A stretch of 64,000 nt of DNA from Halotia branconii CENA392 (lineage in GTDB: Bacteria; Cyanobacteriota; Cyanobacteriia; Cyanobacteriales; Nostocaceae), in assembly GCF_029953635.1 (NCBI RefSeq), contig NZ_CP124544.1, forward strand, positions 186,001 to 250,000. Reading direction: 5' to 3'. Under the pieces are notes generated by a model that was not told where the DNA came from, searched no databases, and worked only from the letters and a program-made list of their open reading frames with translations. Of this stretch, positions 16,102 through 23,857 are shown one piece after another. Made by a program: the position numbers and the translations under genes. The first letter of the stretch is position 1; the number at the start of each line of letters is the position of its first letter.

Positions 16102-17300
16102 GAAGTGAGTTTCAGTTCTTCGCGCTTAGTATTTGAAGTGACCATTTTCATCAACTGCTGATTCAGGTAACTCTGCGCCGAAACGTAAAGATTATCCCAA
16201 ATCACAGGGTTACGACAGATTTTGCTCCCTACTGTATTTCCGGCCAGCTTCTCTGACACCAAATACTTACGGTAATAGTTCGCCCACAGATGTTGTAGAA
16301 AATCCTCAGCGAACTCATCAAAAGGAATAATCCAATTGTAATTCTCATCCAAAAATACCCGATAAGCAGCAACAATCGGCATGGCAATATCAGCAGGTGC
16401 AGCGAAGCCAAATGAATACCGACTATCTGGTAACAACGTATTCTTGCGCGGGTCAATTGAAGCTAGGTCAACAACGCCCTTCCTTTTTGGCTTGGTGATG
16501 TGTTCTTCAATTACCTGAAATAGCCGTTGCTCAATCCACAACCCCTTTGGTAGTAACGGCAGCAACTTCGATAGTCTTTGTCTTTCAGCCTCACTCAAGG
16601 AAGGCGTGTTACTAACAGGTGGGTGTTTGGTTCTGCTGTTGCTGTCAGGATTGTATTTATTTCTATCCAAGCAGTTCATCAACTTAATCAAATGGTTGAC
16701 GTTGCACTGGGGACTCTTGGGCGCACCGCTTTGGTTTTGGTAATAGGCAACCCGAAATTTTGTTTCTTGCTCACGCTCCAGTTTAGCTAAAAACTGCTTT
16801 AGGAATTTATAATCACCCCTGGCGTTAACTTTTGAACGCGCATCCACTGGTGCAGTAGTATTTGAGGCTAGGGCTATATCTTTTGCTTCGTCTTCAGAAA
16901 GCCCAATATGAATAGTAACTTTTACCCTCGCTTGGGCAACGTCATAGTTGTAATTCTTAGCTTGCTCAAACGCCAGAATTGTGTGACCGCCGTTAATGAT
17001 GCCATCGCTACCACCCTCGGAGGCCTCCAGTATCTCTAGTTCTAATTCGGTTTTATTTTTATTGGGTTTAACTTTATTGGCACACAGTACGATTCCACTG
17101 TGACGCTCGAAGAATTTTTCGGGCTGAGTCGTTAAACTATCAAAAATTTGCCTGTATGTCGCACTTTTCTTGTTGGGTTCGCGGATATTTGGTTCTAAAG
17201 GTAAATCTGTAGGGAATTTATCAACGTGGGCAGTAGCGATAATACATTGTGGGTTGGCATTAATATAGTTGTCTATCTTAAGAGTCCAATTTTTTGGCAT
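16098..17300 (-). CDS. AIPR-family protein (abortive infection phage resistance type)
   Basis: A 400-aa protein. Residues 60-112 carry the recognisable AIPR block: FFERHSGIVLCANKV, a beta segment, then DGIINGGHTILAFEQ (100-113). It is followed by a helix with LSEDEAKDIALASNTTAPVDARS, the N-T-x-x-P-V-x segment typical of the family. AIPR proteins include AbiR/AbiPi-like phage-resistance factors, and the biochemical activity is not settled. The C-terminal half is helical and less conserved. It is the first gene of a two-gene unit with the small DxDxDG protein and lies next to an FHA-ABC transporter. A defence role is inferred from family membership. Confidence 0.7.
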   Translation of the reverse strand: MPKNWTLKIDNYINANPQCIIATAHVDKFPTDLPLEPNIREPNKKSATYRQIFDSLTTQPEKFFERHSGIVLCANKVKPNKNKTELELEILEASEGGSDGIINGGHTILAFEQAKNYNYDVAQARVKVTIHIGLSEDEAKDIALASNTTAPVDARSKVNARGDYKFLKQFLAKLEREQETKFRVAYYQNQSGAPKSPQCNVNHLIKLMNCLDRNKYNPDSNSRTKHPPVSNTPSLSEAERQRLSKLLPLLPKGLWIEQRLFQVIEEHITKPKRKGVVDLASIDPRKNTLLPDSRYSFGFAAPADIAMPIVAAYRVFLDENYNWIIPFDEFAEDFLQHLWANYYRKYLVSEKLAGNTVGSKICRNPVIWDNLYVSAQSYLNQQLMKMVTSNTKREELKLTS

Positions 17301-17375
17301 GGTTTATTTTTTAGTGAAACTTAATTTAAATATGTTAACGCTACGAGTATTTAGAAATGATAGTATTTATTTTTA

Positions 17376-19586
17376 TTAACCTTTGATAAATTGAGAACCC
17401 AAAACAATCATCATTAATAGCGCAATTAGTCTCAACATAGAAATTGAACTTTCTACAAAGTTAATCTGAAAAGTGTTTCCATAGCTATCAAAAACACCTT
17501 GAATTAGCAAACGTGCTTTTAGTAAATCAGCGCTCAAAACTGATGATTTTTTTATTTTACCAAGCCCTGGAAATTTGCACTGTTTGAATACATTTTTCCC
17601 ATAGCAGTTACAGACAGCGGCTTGTTTTTCTGACAATACTTTTCGTTGCTGTTCAGTTTTTTGCCAGCAAGAGTCTTTCGCCACATCTGCACCCAGCCCA
17701 CTCAGCGATACCAAAGATTCAAAAGGGTATTTGGTTAGCATCATAGAGTTAAATGTTTTGCCCACAGAGTTAAACTCGTTGGTTGGAAGAATACCACCTC
17801 CAAATACCACTTGGGGAACTAGCACCAGAATTGTTAATAAAGGTGCAACACTTTGACTCGGTGCAACAGCAGAAACTAATAACCCTAAAATCATACTCCC
17901 GAACGAAGCAAGGAAAAGGCTGAAATACATTGCTGCTAAAGTGCTGTTGTCAACAGTTAATTTCACCGCAGCGACCATACAAGCTAAAAGTACTGCTGAT
18001 TGGTAGAGTGCTAGTAGAAATGCTAACTGAAACTTGGATGCCACATAAGGAACTACACCCAGTCCCGCGCTACGTTCTCGACGGTAAATGGCTGTTTCTT
18101 TAGCAATTTCTGACATCGTAGCCAGTGACCCAGACATTACAGCCATAATCACTGTGACAAATAGCATCGTAATTGCCTGGGAAGCGTTACCAGTCTTAGT
18201 GTTAAACAAGTCAGACGTCCACAGTGCAAAATTTAATGACCCCAAGATGGGCGCTCCCAAAAGCATTAATGCCAAGCTGATCCTGTTTTTCAATAGTACG
18301 GTCAAGTTACGACGACACAGCACCCACCATTGTTGGCGAAACTCCGGCTTGATTGGCACAGGCTTAATTGTGTTTTGAGGAATCGTTTTTTGGCGTTCCC
18401 CAACAAACTTTCTGTAGAACGCATACGACTTAAATCCCTCTTCCCATTGTGACGGCGACAACTGACGTTCTACTCTGGCGTAAATTGAATCGAAATCTTG
18501 GACTTTGAAATAGTTAAAAGCTAACTTTGGAGGGCCAACATAAGCTAGTCTGCCACCCTTCGCCAGAAAAACTACCATATCAGCGATCGCTACATTCTTG
18601 GTAGCATGAGTAATCAAGATTACTGTACTTCCGGCATTTGCTAAACTCCGCAGCAGGTGCATGATTTGTAATTCCGTGCCAGGGTCAAGTCCTGAAGTTG
18701 CTTCATCCAGGAAAAATAAACTGGGATTACTGATTAGTTCTACCGCAATGCTTAAGCGTTTGCGCTGTCCACCACTGAGTCGTTCAATGGAGACATTCTT
18801 GCGCCCAGTCAGTTGCAATTGTTCAAGTACTTCTGTTATGCGTTGCTGCCTGTAAGATGACGATACCGAAGGGAGCCGCAGATGAGCAGCATAGTTAAGT
18901 GCTTCCCCCACAGTTAATTCTAAGTGAACGATATCATCCTGCGGCACATAGCCAATTTTGTTTTTGAAAGCGTTGAAATTCTTGTAGAGATCACAGCCGT
19001 CAACAAGTACTTTACCTTTGGCGCGGCGTTGTCCATTGAGTGCATCCATCAACGTTGACTTTCCACCACCGCTAACCCCAGCAATGACTACGAACTCTTT
19101 GGGAAGAAATGATAGCGAGATATCGTTGAGCAAAGTTGTCCCAAACACTGGTCTAGTAGATTTGTGCAGTCCAATGGCATCTAATCTCATGCGCTCAATG
19201 GAGAGAGTTTGATGTTGCTTTGCATGAAATACTGGGATTTTGGCTGGTGCTGGAGAACTAATTTTTATCTCTATAATCACTAAACCAAGCTGTATCAGAT
19301 TTCCGTCTGACAAAGCTTTGAGTCGATATGCTTCTAGCCGGATGCCTCCAACGCGTGTGCCATTAATACTCCCCTCATCTACCAAATAATACTGACCTTC
19401 TTTGAACGCAATCTTAGCGTGTCCTTTATCTACGCTATGATCGTGAATCACCAAATCATTATATTTGTCGCTGCCAATACTGAAAGGGGTTTTTTGAACC
19501 GTGCATTGCTGAGTAGGATTCGTGTGAACAGTCAGATCTAGAGTCTGCATTTGTGCATTGCTACGGAAATAGCCTCTGTATTTCAT
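17376..19586 (-). CDS. FHA domain / ABC ATPase / ABC-2 permease fusion (ABCG-type transporter)
   Basis: A 736-aa protein. Residues 25-90 form an FHA domain (FSIGSDKYNDLVI, GHAKI, GSINGTRVGG), which binds phosphothreonine peptides. Residues 145-350 are an ABC ATPase: Walker A GVSGGGKST (170-178), Q-loop VPQDD, signature LSGGQ (270-274), Walker B FFLDE (291-295) and H-loop ITH. The C-terminal half (from about 430) is an ABC-2 type permease with about six membrane helices and an extracytoplasmic Cys-containing loop. One chain holding NBD then TMD is the White/ABCG layout; it should dimerise. The substrate is unknown. FHA-fused versions are common in cyanobacteria and imply control by Ser/Thr kinases. 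Confidence 0.9.
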   Translation of the reverse strand: MKYRGYFRSNAQMQTLDLTVHTNPTQQCTVQKTPFSIGSDKYNDLVIHDHSVDKGHAKIAFKEGQYYLVDEGSINGTRVGGIRLEAYRLKALSDGNLIQLGLVIIEIKISSPAPAKIPVFHAKQHQTLSIERMRLDAIGLHKSTRPVFGTTLLNDISLSFLPKEFVVIAGVSGGGKSTLMDALNGQRRAKGKVLVDGCDLYKNFNAFKNKIGYVPQDDIVHLELTVGEALNYAAHLRLPSVSSSYRQQRITEVLEQLQLTGRKNVSIERLSGGQRKRLSIAVELISNPSLFFLDEATSGLDPGTELQIMHLLRSLANAGSTVILITHATKNVAIADMVVFLAKGGRLAYVGPPKLAFNYFKVQDFDSIYARVERQLSPSQWEEGFKSYAFYRKFVGERQKTIPQNTIKPVPIKPEFRQQWWVLCRRNLTVLLKNRISLALMLLGAPILGSLNFALWTSDLFNTKTGNASQAITMLFVTVIMAVMSGSLATMSEIAKETAIYRRERSAGLGVVPYVASKFQLAFLLALYQSAVLLACMVAAVKLTVDNSTLAAMYFSLFLASFGSMILGLLVSAVAPSQSVAPLLTILVLVPQVVFGGGILPTNEFNSVGKTFNSMMLTKYPFESLVSLSGLGADVAKDSCWQKTEQQRKVLSEKQAAVCNCYGKNVFKQCKFPGLGKIKKSSVLSADLLKARLLIQGVFDSYGNTFQINFVESSISMLRLIALLMMIVLGSQFIKG

Positions 19587-19685
19587 CGCTCTCCAGCAGA
19601 TGATACAACAGTTAGGACAAAGATGATATCTTCAAATATATATAGTAAGTAAATTTCAAATAAAACATATTTAGGCTTATCATAA

Positions 19686-19913
19686 ATGTCAAAGTACGTC
19701 TGTAGTTCAAAAGATAGTAATGTTTGGCATCTTCCACCAGAAGCAGTCGCACAGCAAACATTTCAAACTGAGGAAGAAGCAATCCAATGGTTTAAACAAA
19801 AATATCCTGAGCGAAATTTAGATTTTTCTGGTTATGAGTTTGACGGCAATTATTATAAAAATTATGTTTCTGATAGTAAAACGGAACTTGGGTACATTAA
19901 TCAGCGTCCTTGA
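19686..19913 (+). CDS. small unknown protein
   Basis: A 75-aa soluble protein, divergent from the ABC gene across 99 bp of AT-rich DNA. Aromatic-rich with a TEEEAIQWFKQKYPERN helix and FSGYEFDGNYYKNYV. The reading frame has normal codon use and an ATG start. No family was recognised. Confidence 0.45.
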   Translation: MSKYVCSSKDSNVWHLPPEAVAQQTFQTEEEAIQWFKQKYPERNLDFSGYEFDGNYYKNYVSDSKTELGYINQRP

Positions 19914-20102
19914 TAACTTCACAAAGTATTTTTTCCAGAAGAGCTAAACCAGAAAATAATAGGCTTATTTTTATTTTGAATATGTTAACGCTGTAGGTAT
20001 GAGAATTTAGGCAGCATTCCATCATTTAGAACTTGGCGATAGTAGCTACATCAATGTGATTTCTCAAGAAACGCTACGCGAAAATTAGGCAAAATCGCTC
20101 AA

Positions 20103-20306
20103 ATGAGGAAAAATAAATTGAATAGTAATAAATACTCCATTACCGAGATTAATAACTGTGAGCCACCAACAGAGGTTAAAGCAGTAAAAGTTCATGAATA
20201 TATTCCATCTATCAATGAGGATTGGATATACGTTGGTGGAACCTACTGGACAAGAGAAGAGGTCGAAAGAGAGTTTGGAGAAGAACAGTTAGAACCAGAT
20301 CAATAA
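20103..20306 (+). CDS. small unknown protein
   Basis: A 67-aa acidic protein with the segment YIPSINEDWIYVGGTYWTREEVEREFGEE, reminiscent of a short DNA- or protein-binding helix at the C terminus. It begins with ATG 20103, immediately after the CGCTACGCG-rich intergenic DNA. No family was recognised, and evidence for expression is only the open frame. Confidence 0.4.
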   Translation: MRKNKLNSNKYSITEINNCEPPTEVKAVKVHEYIPSINEDWIYVGGTYWTREEVEREFGEEQLEPDQ

Positions 20307-20434
20307 TTCCAAAGCGATTGCTGACCAAAACGGGATGTGGGGTGTAGGGGAAGAGGTTGTTTTCCCACACCCTGCCCTCACAAGGTTTCACCTTTTCTTA
20401 ATGTTCCCCCTACACCCTTTTCATGAAAGCTTTC

Positions 20435-20668
20435 TCATGTCCCTGTTCCTTTGTCCTCTGGCTTTTTGGAGAGTAGTCCATCATTTTTCAATTGAGTAAT
20501 CACCGCATTTCTAACATATTCGGCTGTAGTTATACCTAGTACTTGCGGTAACGATCGCAGAATAGCGTCTATTTCAGGCGGGAACTTAGCACCAATTGTT
20601 CTTGCTTGACCACCGATTCCTTTACCTTCCGACTCAAATCCTCTCTTGCCTTTAACTGGTTTTCCCAT
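20435..20668 (-). CDS. ribbon-helix-helix-like DNA-binding protein
   Basis: A 77-aa protein from ATG 20668; the GTG one codon upstream is a less likely start. A Lys/Gly-rich arm (residues 1-22) precedes GQARTIGAKFPPEIDAILRSL (beta strand plus helix) and GITTAEYVRNAVITQLK (second helix), the ordinary RHH/MetJ-Arc layout. Such proteins act as dimeric repressors or plasmid copy and partition regulators. It is followed by a hairpin-rich gap and the divergent P63C-like gene, whose promoter it might control. Confidence 0.6.
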   Translation of the reverse strand: MGKPVKGKRGFESEGKGIGGQARTIGAKFPPEIDAILRSLPQVLGITTAEYVRNAVITQLKNDGLLSKKPEDKGTGT

Positions 20669-20742
20669 CACTTTTATCCTTGATTATTTACAGGTTATCC
20701 TGTAAAATATATCAAGTCAAGGATTGAGAAATTATTGACTAA

Positions 20743-20797
20743 AGACGGGTGTTAAAGCCCGTCTCCGTACTCCTTTCTCAAGGGAGTACTAACCACA
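20743..20797 (+). promoter_or_regulatory. two consecutive hairpins upstream of the P63C-like gene
   Basis: GACGGGTGTTAAAGCCCGTC forms one stem and GTACTCCTTTCTCAAGGGAGTAC a second, 25 bp before ATG 20822. They lie in the 150-bp gap between divergent genes. They could be a 5' leader structure, operator or IS200/IS605-type end remnant; no downstream ORF of that kind is present. Confidence 0.4.
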
Positions 20798-20821
20798 ATT
20801 CGCAAGCTTTAAGGACGAATC

Positions 20822-21628
20822 ATGGCTAAGAAGAATTATAAAGCAGCAGAAGCTGTCGAGTTTTACATTGGCAATTATCGATTTGATGCAGTTCGCGTTA
20901 TTGAGACAAAAGAATATAGAATGTCTCAAGGACAAATACTTACGCCTATAGGTGTAAACCGTAACTGGCTTGGCACGTTACCTAAAAAGGCTCCTAAAGT
21001 ATATCAAAGTCTTGTGGAGCAAGGGCTAAATCATGATACCCTCTCGACGCAATATACAGTAAATAGCGCAGGTACAAGAGCAGATACAATACCTTTAAGA
21101 AATGTTAGAATAATCTGGCGTTACTTTGATAAACAGGGAAATCTTGAAGCTCAAAAGCTGATTGATGCCTTGTCAGAGGATTCGTTAATCAGTAGGTTTG
21201 AGCAAGTTTGGGGAGAGTCACGGACAGTTGAGCAACGACGCTTTGATGACTCCCGGATTTTGGACACGCCACGTCCCTGGACAAGAATGTTTGAGAGTGA
21301 ATTTGAGGAAAATTTAGCAAGGATTACCAAGTTGCATAAAAAGAGTATCAGAAATGGACTGTATTATTGGGAGTTCATCTATGGTTGGATGACCCCAGAA
21401 GAGAAAGCCAAACTCGATATCGTTAATCCCGTTCTGCCAAATGGGCGGAGGCGGAACAAGATTCATCAAATGCTATCTGACCAAACAAAAGAGAGATTAA
21501 CCCCACACGTTACATCAATTTTAATCCTGATGAAGTCAGCTAATTCTGTAGACGAATTGCGGCGATTGGTTAGTCGGCAATACGGGGTTGACCAACCCAA
21601 TCTTTTTGATGGCTGGAATTTAGGGTAG
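20822..21628 (+). CDS. P63C-domain-like protein
   Basis: A 268-aa protein. The C-terminal half (about 150-255) reads PRPWTRMFESEFEENLARI, then an L-(D/N)-x-V-N-P-V-L-P-N-G-R-R-R block, an HQMLSDQTKERLTPH block and ILMKSANSVDEL. This follows the P63C pattern (W-T-x-x-F-x-x-E-F, N-P...G-x-R, H-Q-x-L-T, H-(I/V)-x-x-(I/V)-x-x-L-M-x-x-A). P63C occurs in phage and plasmid proteins of unknown function. The N-terminal part recalls the uncharacterised region that usually precedes it. An SD-like AAGGA is 8 bases before ATG 20822. Confidence 0.55.
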   Translation: MAKKNYKAAEAVEFYIGNYRFDAVRVIETKEYRMSQGQILTPIGVNRNWLGTLPKKAPKVYQSLVEQGLNHDTLSTQYTVNSAGTRADTIPLRNVRIIWRYFDKQGNLEAQKLIDALSEDSLISRFEQVWGESRTVEQRRFDDSRILDTPRPWTRMFESEFEENLARITKLHKKSIRNGLYYWEFIYGWMTPEEKAKLDIVNPVLPNGRRRNKIHQMLSDQTKERLTPHVTSILILMKSANSVDELRRLVSRQYGVDQPNLFDGWNLG

Positions 21629-21679
21629 TTAGCTAGATCGGGAGCGATCGCAATCAGAGCGATCGCTTCCAATTCAAGA

Positions 21680-22900
21680 CTAAACTCCAGGATGCATAGT
21701 CAGAAACCCGTTTTTCTCCCAAACTTCTTTGGGTGGGGTGGAATTTCGTACAGGCTGGGATTGGTAAGAATCTGGGACTAAATTCTGTTTGCGTTCATAA
21801 CCAAAGTTGTGGTCTAACATTTTGATGTAAGTAATATGTGCAGTCCATACATCAGTGATTCTGTCACCCAGTCCTTGAGTATCGAGCTGTTTAGGAAGTT
21901 GGACTCCACCATTCCAAACAATTGGTACGTCCTCTTTTTGAAAATGTTCAGTTAATTCCTTACGCACAAACTCAGCAGTCCCGCCGCAAATGATAACTTC
22001 ATCCAATACAGCAATATTTCTAATCCACCGAATTAAAGCTCGACAGTAATCATCACGGACATCTGGCAAAACCGAGTTAAACAACTTTAAATCAGATTCA
22101 ACTTCAAAAGATGTGGCCTTGCGTGATAAAGATTGTAGTGCATTAAGATTGCCTTTACTGGCTGACACTAAAGCGAGTGGTATACGTAAATCATCTTTTA
22201 ATAGCCCAACAGCAGTACGCTCCACAAATTGCTGCACTAACCAATTCATCCCCAACTCCGTAGATTCAGCCTTTGTTGGATTACCTTTAGCCGAAAGAAA
22301 AAAACTAGCATTCCGGTAGCCCAACATCAACATTCCAATATTTTTTTGTCCAAACAATGCTCCTAAACCCCGACTCCGGTAAGCCATAATCCCACTCCCC
22401 TCTGGAGCTACGTAAAAATTATGTAGTTTAACTTTTAACTTGCCTGTTGGTGTGACAATTCCTTTTCTCAATGCTGATGCCAACTTCTTACCCAAATCTT
22501 TGCCATCCGAAATTTCTCCCGGTGGTAGCAACAATTGCACGGAAGCGTCAACACCTTTACTCAAGCCCAATTGACGACACGCTAACCATAATAATCCTGC
22601 TACTTTTGGTAAGGCATAGTGAGATTTTAGATCCCTGAGCGCTGGTGTGCCAGCAAAAGTATTTTTAGCTAGAGCGCCCAAAACATAATACTCATCACCT
22701 ATTCCTACCCAAGTGCAGTTTTCTGACAACTGAGTAATTGAGTTTTTTCCTACATCTGCGATTTCTGGCTCCATTGCCACTACCATCGGCACACCCGAAG
22801 GGTATATCTGAACAATTATCTTGTTCTGGCTCCCACCTAAATCAACGGACACAGCTACCCTGGTATAAACGGGCGCAATCTCTTTTTTCGGCGTATTCAT
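21680..22900 (-). CDS. actin-like ParM/StbA-type plasmid segregation ATPase
   Basis: A 406-aa ASKHA-fold protein. The phosphate-1 motif is AVSVDLGGSQNKIIVQI (residues 15-31). A central IGMLMLGYRNASFFL block fits phosphate-2, and DEVIICGGTAEFVRKEL near residue 320 is the adenosine motif. Length and layout match ParM/Alp filament-forming ATPases that push plasmid copies apart. The small acidic gene 22921-23358 lies 20 bp upstream on the same strand, and an R1-like array of 11-bp iterons lies upstream of that, together suggesting a complete parMRC-type locus. MreB and StbA-like functions are less likely given the context. Confidence 0.75.
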   Translation of the reverse strand: MNTPKKEIAPVYTRVAVSVDLGGSQNKIIVQIYPSGVPMVVAMEPEIADVGKNSITQLSENCTWVGIGDEYYVLGALAKNTFAGTPALRDLKSHYALPKVAGLLWLACRQLGLSKGVDASVQLLLPPGEISDGKDLGKKLASALRKGIVTPTGKLKVKLHNFYVAPEGSGIMAYRSRGLGALFGQKNIGMLMLGYRNASFFLSAKGNPTKAESTELGMNWLVQQFVERTAVGLLKDDLRIPLALVSASKGNLNALQSLSRKATSFEVESDLKLFNSVLPDVRDDYCRALIRWIRNIAVLDEVIICGGTAEFVRKELTEHFQKEDVPIVWNGGVQLPKQLDTQGLGDRITDVWTAHITYIKMLDHNFGYERKQNLVPDSYQSQPVRNSTPPKEVWEKNGFLTMHPGV

Positions 22901-22920
22901 TAATTAATGTTTCTCTACTA

Positions 22921-23358
22921 CTACTCAACACCAAACAGCTTGTTAATCTGTTTCACTTCTTCTGGCAGTTCTAATTCCATCAAATCGTCAGTGTCCTCAT
23001 CCCAGGTTTGGTCATCCGAGGTGGACACTAGTGTTTCATCCGAGGTACTATCGCCAACTTCAGCGTTGTTCACAATAACAGCAGTTTTGACATGAGATTC
23101 CAGAAAAACCTCACGAATCAAAGCCGCTTGTGCTTCTAATTTTTTAATTGACCAAATTGCCCTCTGCCTCAGTTCTTCACCATCCACTCCATCAGCAGAT
23201 TTGACAAAGGGCGACCAATATTCAAGGAGGGTCAACATCACTATCTCTGGTAAGCTCCCTAAATCAAAGGGTTCTGTTTGTAGATAATTAATTACCTGTC
23301 CGTCGATAGTATCTAACGTTCGCTTGATTGAAAGAATTACTTGCTGGTTCTGTTCCAT
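22921..23358 (-). CDS. small acidic protein, candidate ParR-like adaptor
   Basis: A 145-aa protein. Residues 1-85 are helical with a moderately basic centre (RQRAIWSIKKLEAQAALIREVF). Residues 90-135 are strongly acidic and Ser/Thr rich (DETLVSTSDDQTWDEDTDDLMELEL), ending with a short helix EEVKQINKLFG. ParR proteins bind centromere iterons through the N terminus and ParM through the C terminus. Here the order is iterons, this gene, then the actin-like gene, so it could fill that role. No direct sequence match to ParR was recognised. Confidence 0.55.
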   Translation of the reverse strand: MEQNQQVILSIKRTLDTIDGQVINYLQTEPFDLGSLPEIVMLTLLEYWSPFVKSADGVDGEELRQRAIWSIKKLEAQAALIREVFLESHVKTAVIVNNAEVGDSTSDETLVSTSDDQTWDEDTDDLMELELPEEVKQINKLFGVE

Positions 23359-23555
23359 TTTTTTTCATGCAAATTTTTCCCTAGTCAGGTACAACAGTCC
23401 CACTTCGTTTTACTTTCACTTTGCAGAATCAAAATGCAGAATATGGTTAAAGTCTAACCGAAATATTTTCCTTTACAAACTTAATTTTAATCACCACTAA
23501 ATCTATCTAATTAGTGGGCTTTAAATTTCTAAATTGTATACCAAACTACAGTTTC

Positions 23556-23687
23556 TCTAAGACTGTTCTGCAACTAGTCTGCGACTGCTCTATGACTGCT
23601 GTATGACTAGTTTGGGGAATCACGGGGAGCAATTGCTCATTTCTCTACGACTAGTCTACGACTGCTCTACGACTGTTCTACGACTGT
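23556..23687. repeat. parC-like centromere candidate: 5 + 4 tandem 11-bp iterons
   Basis: Five abutting 11-bp units (23556-23610), a 33-bp spacer (23611-23643) and four more (23644-23687) follow the consensus TCTRYGACTRS. Each block is followed by the same decamer GGGAATCACG (23615-23624 and 23692-23701). Plasmid R1 parC also has two blocks of 11-bp repeats around the par promoter. The array is upstream of the ParM-like operon (minus strand) and of the relaxase (plus strand), so an origin-of-transfer or replication-iteron role is possible. Confidence 0.75.
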
Positions 23688-23857
23688 CGTAGGGAATCAC
23701 GATTTTCTATATACAACAATTCTTCGATTAAATAATAAGATAACCGTACTTATTACGTTTATTTTGCTTAATTTAGATTCCAGCCATTTGGGCATGGCGT
23801 TTAAGGTGAAAAAATGGAAATTTTGGTTGAAAATAATTTTAACAGAGGAAGGGGCGG

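Noticed and set aside
23556..23701. Iterons considered as a CRISPR array
   Set aside because: Units are 11 bp and abut each other, with one spacer between blocks, fitting a centromere or origin, not CRISPR.
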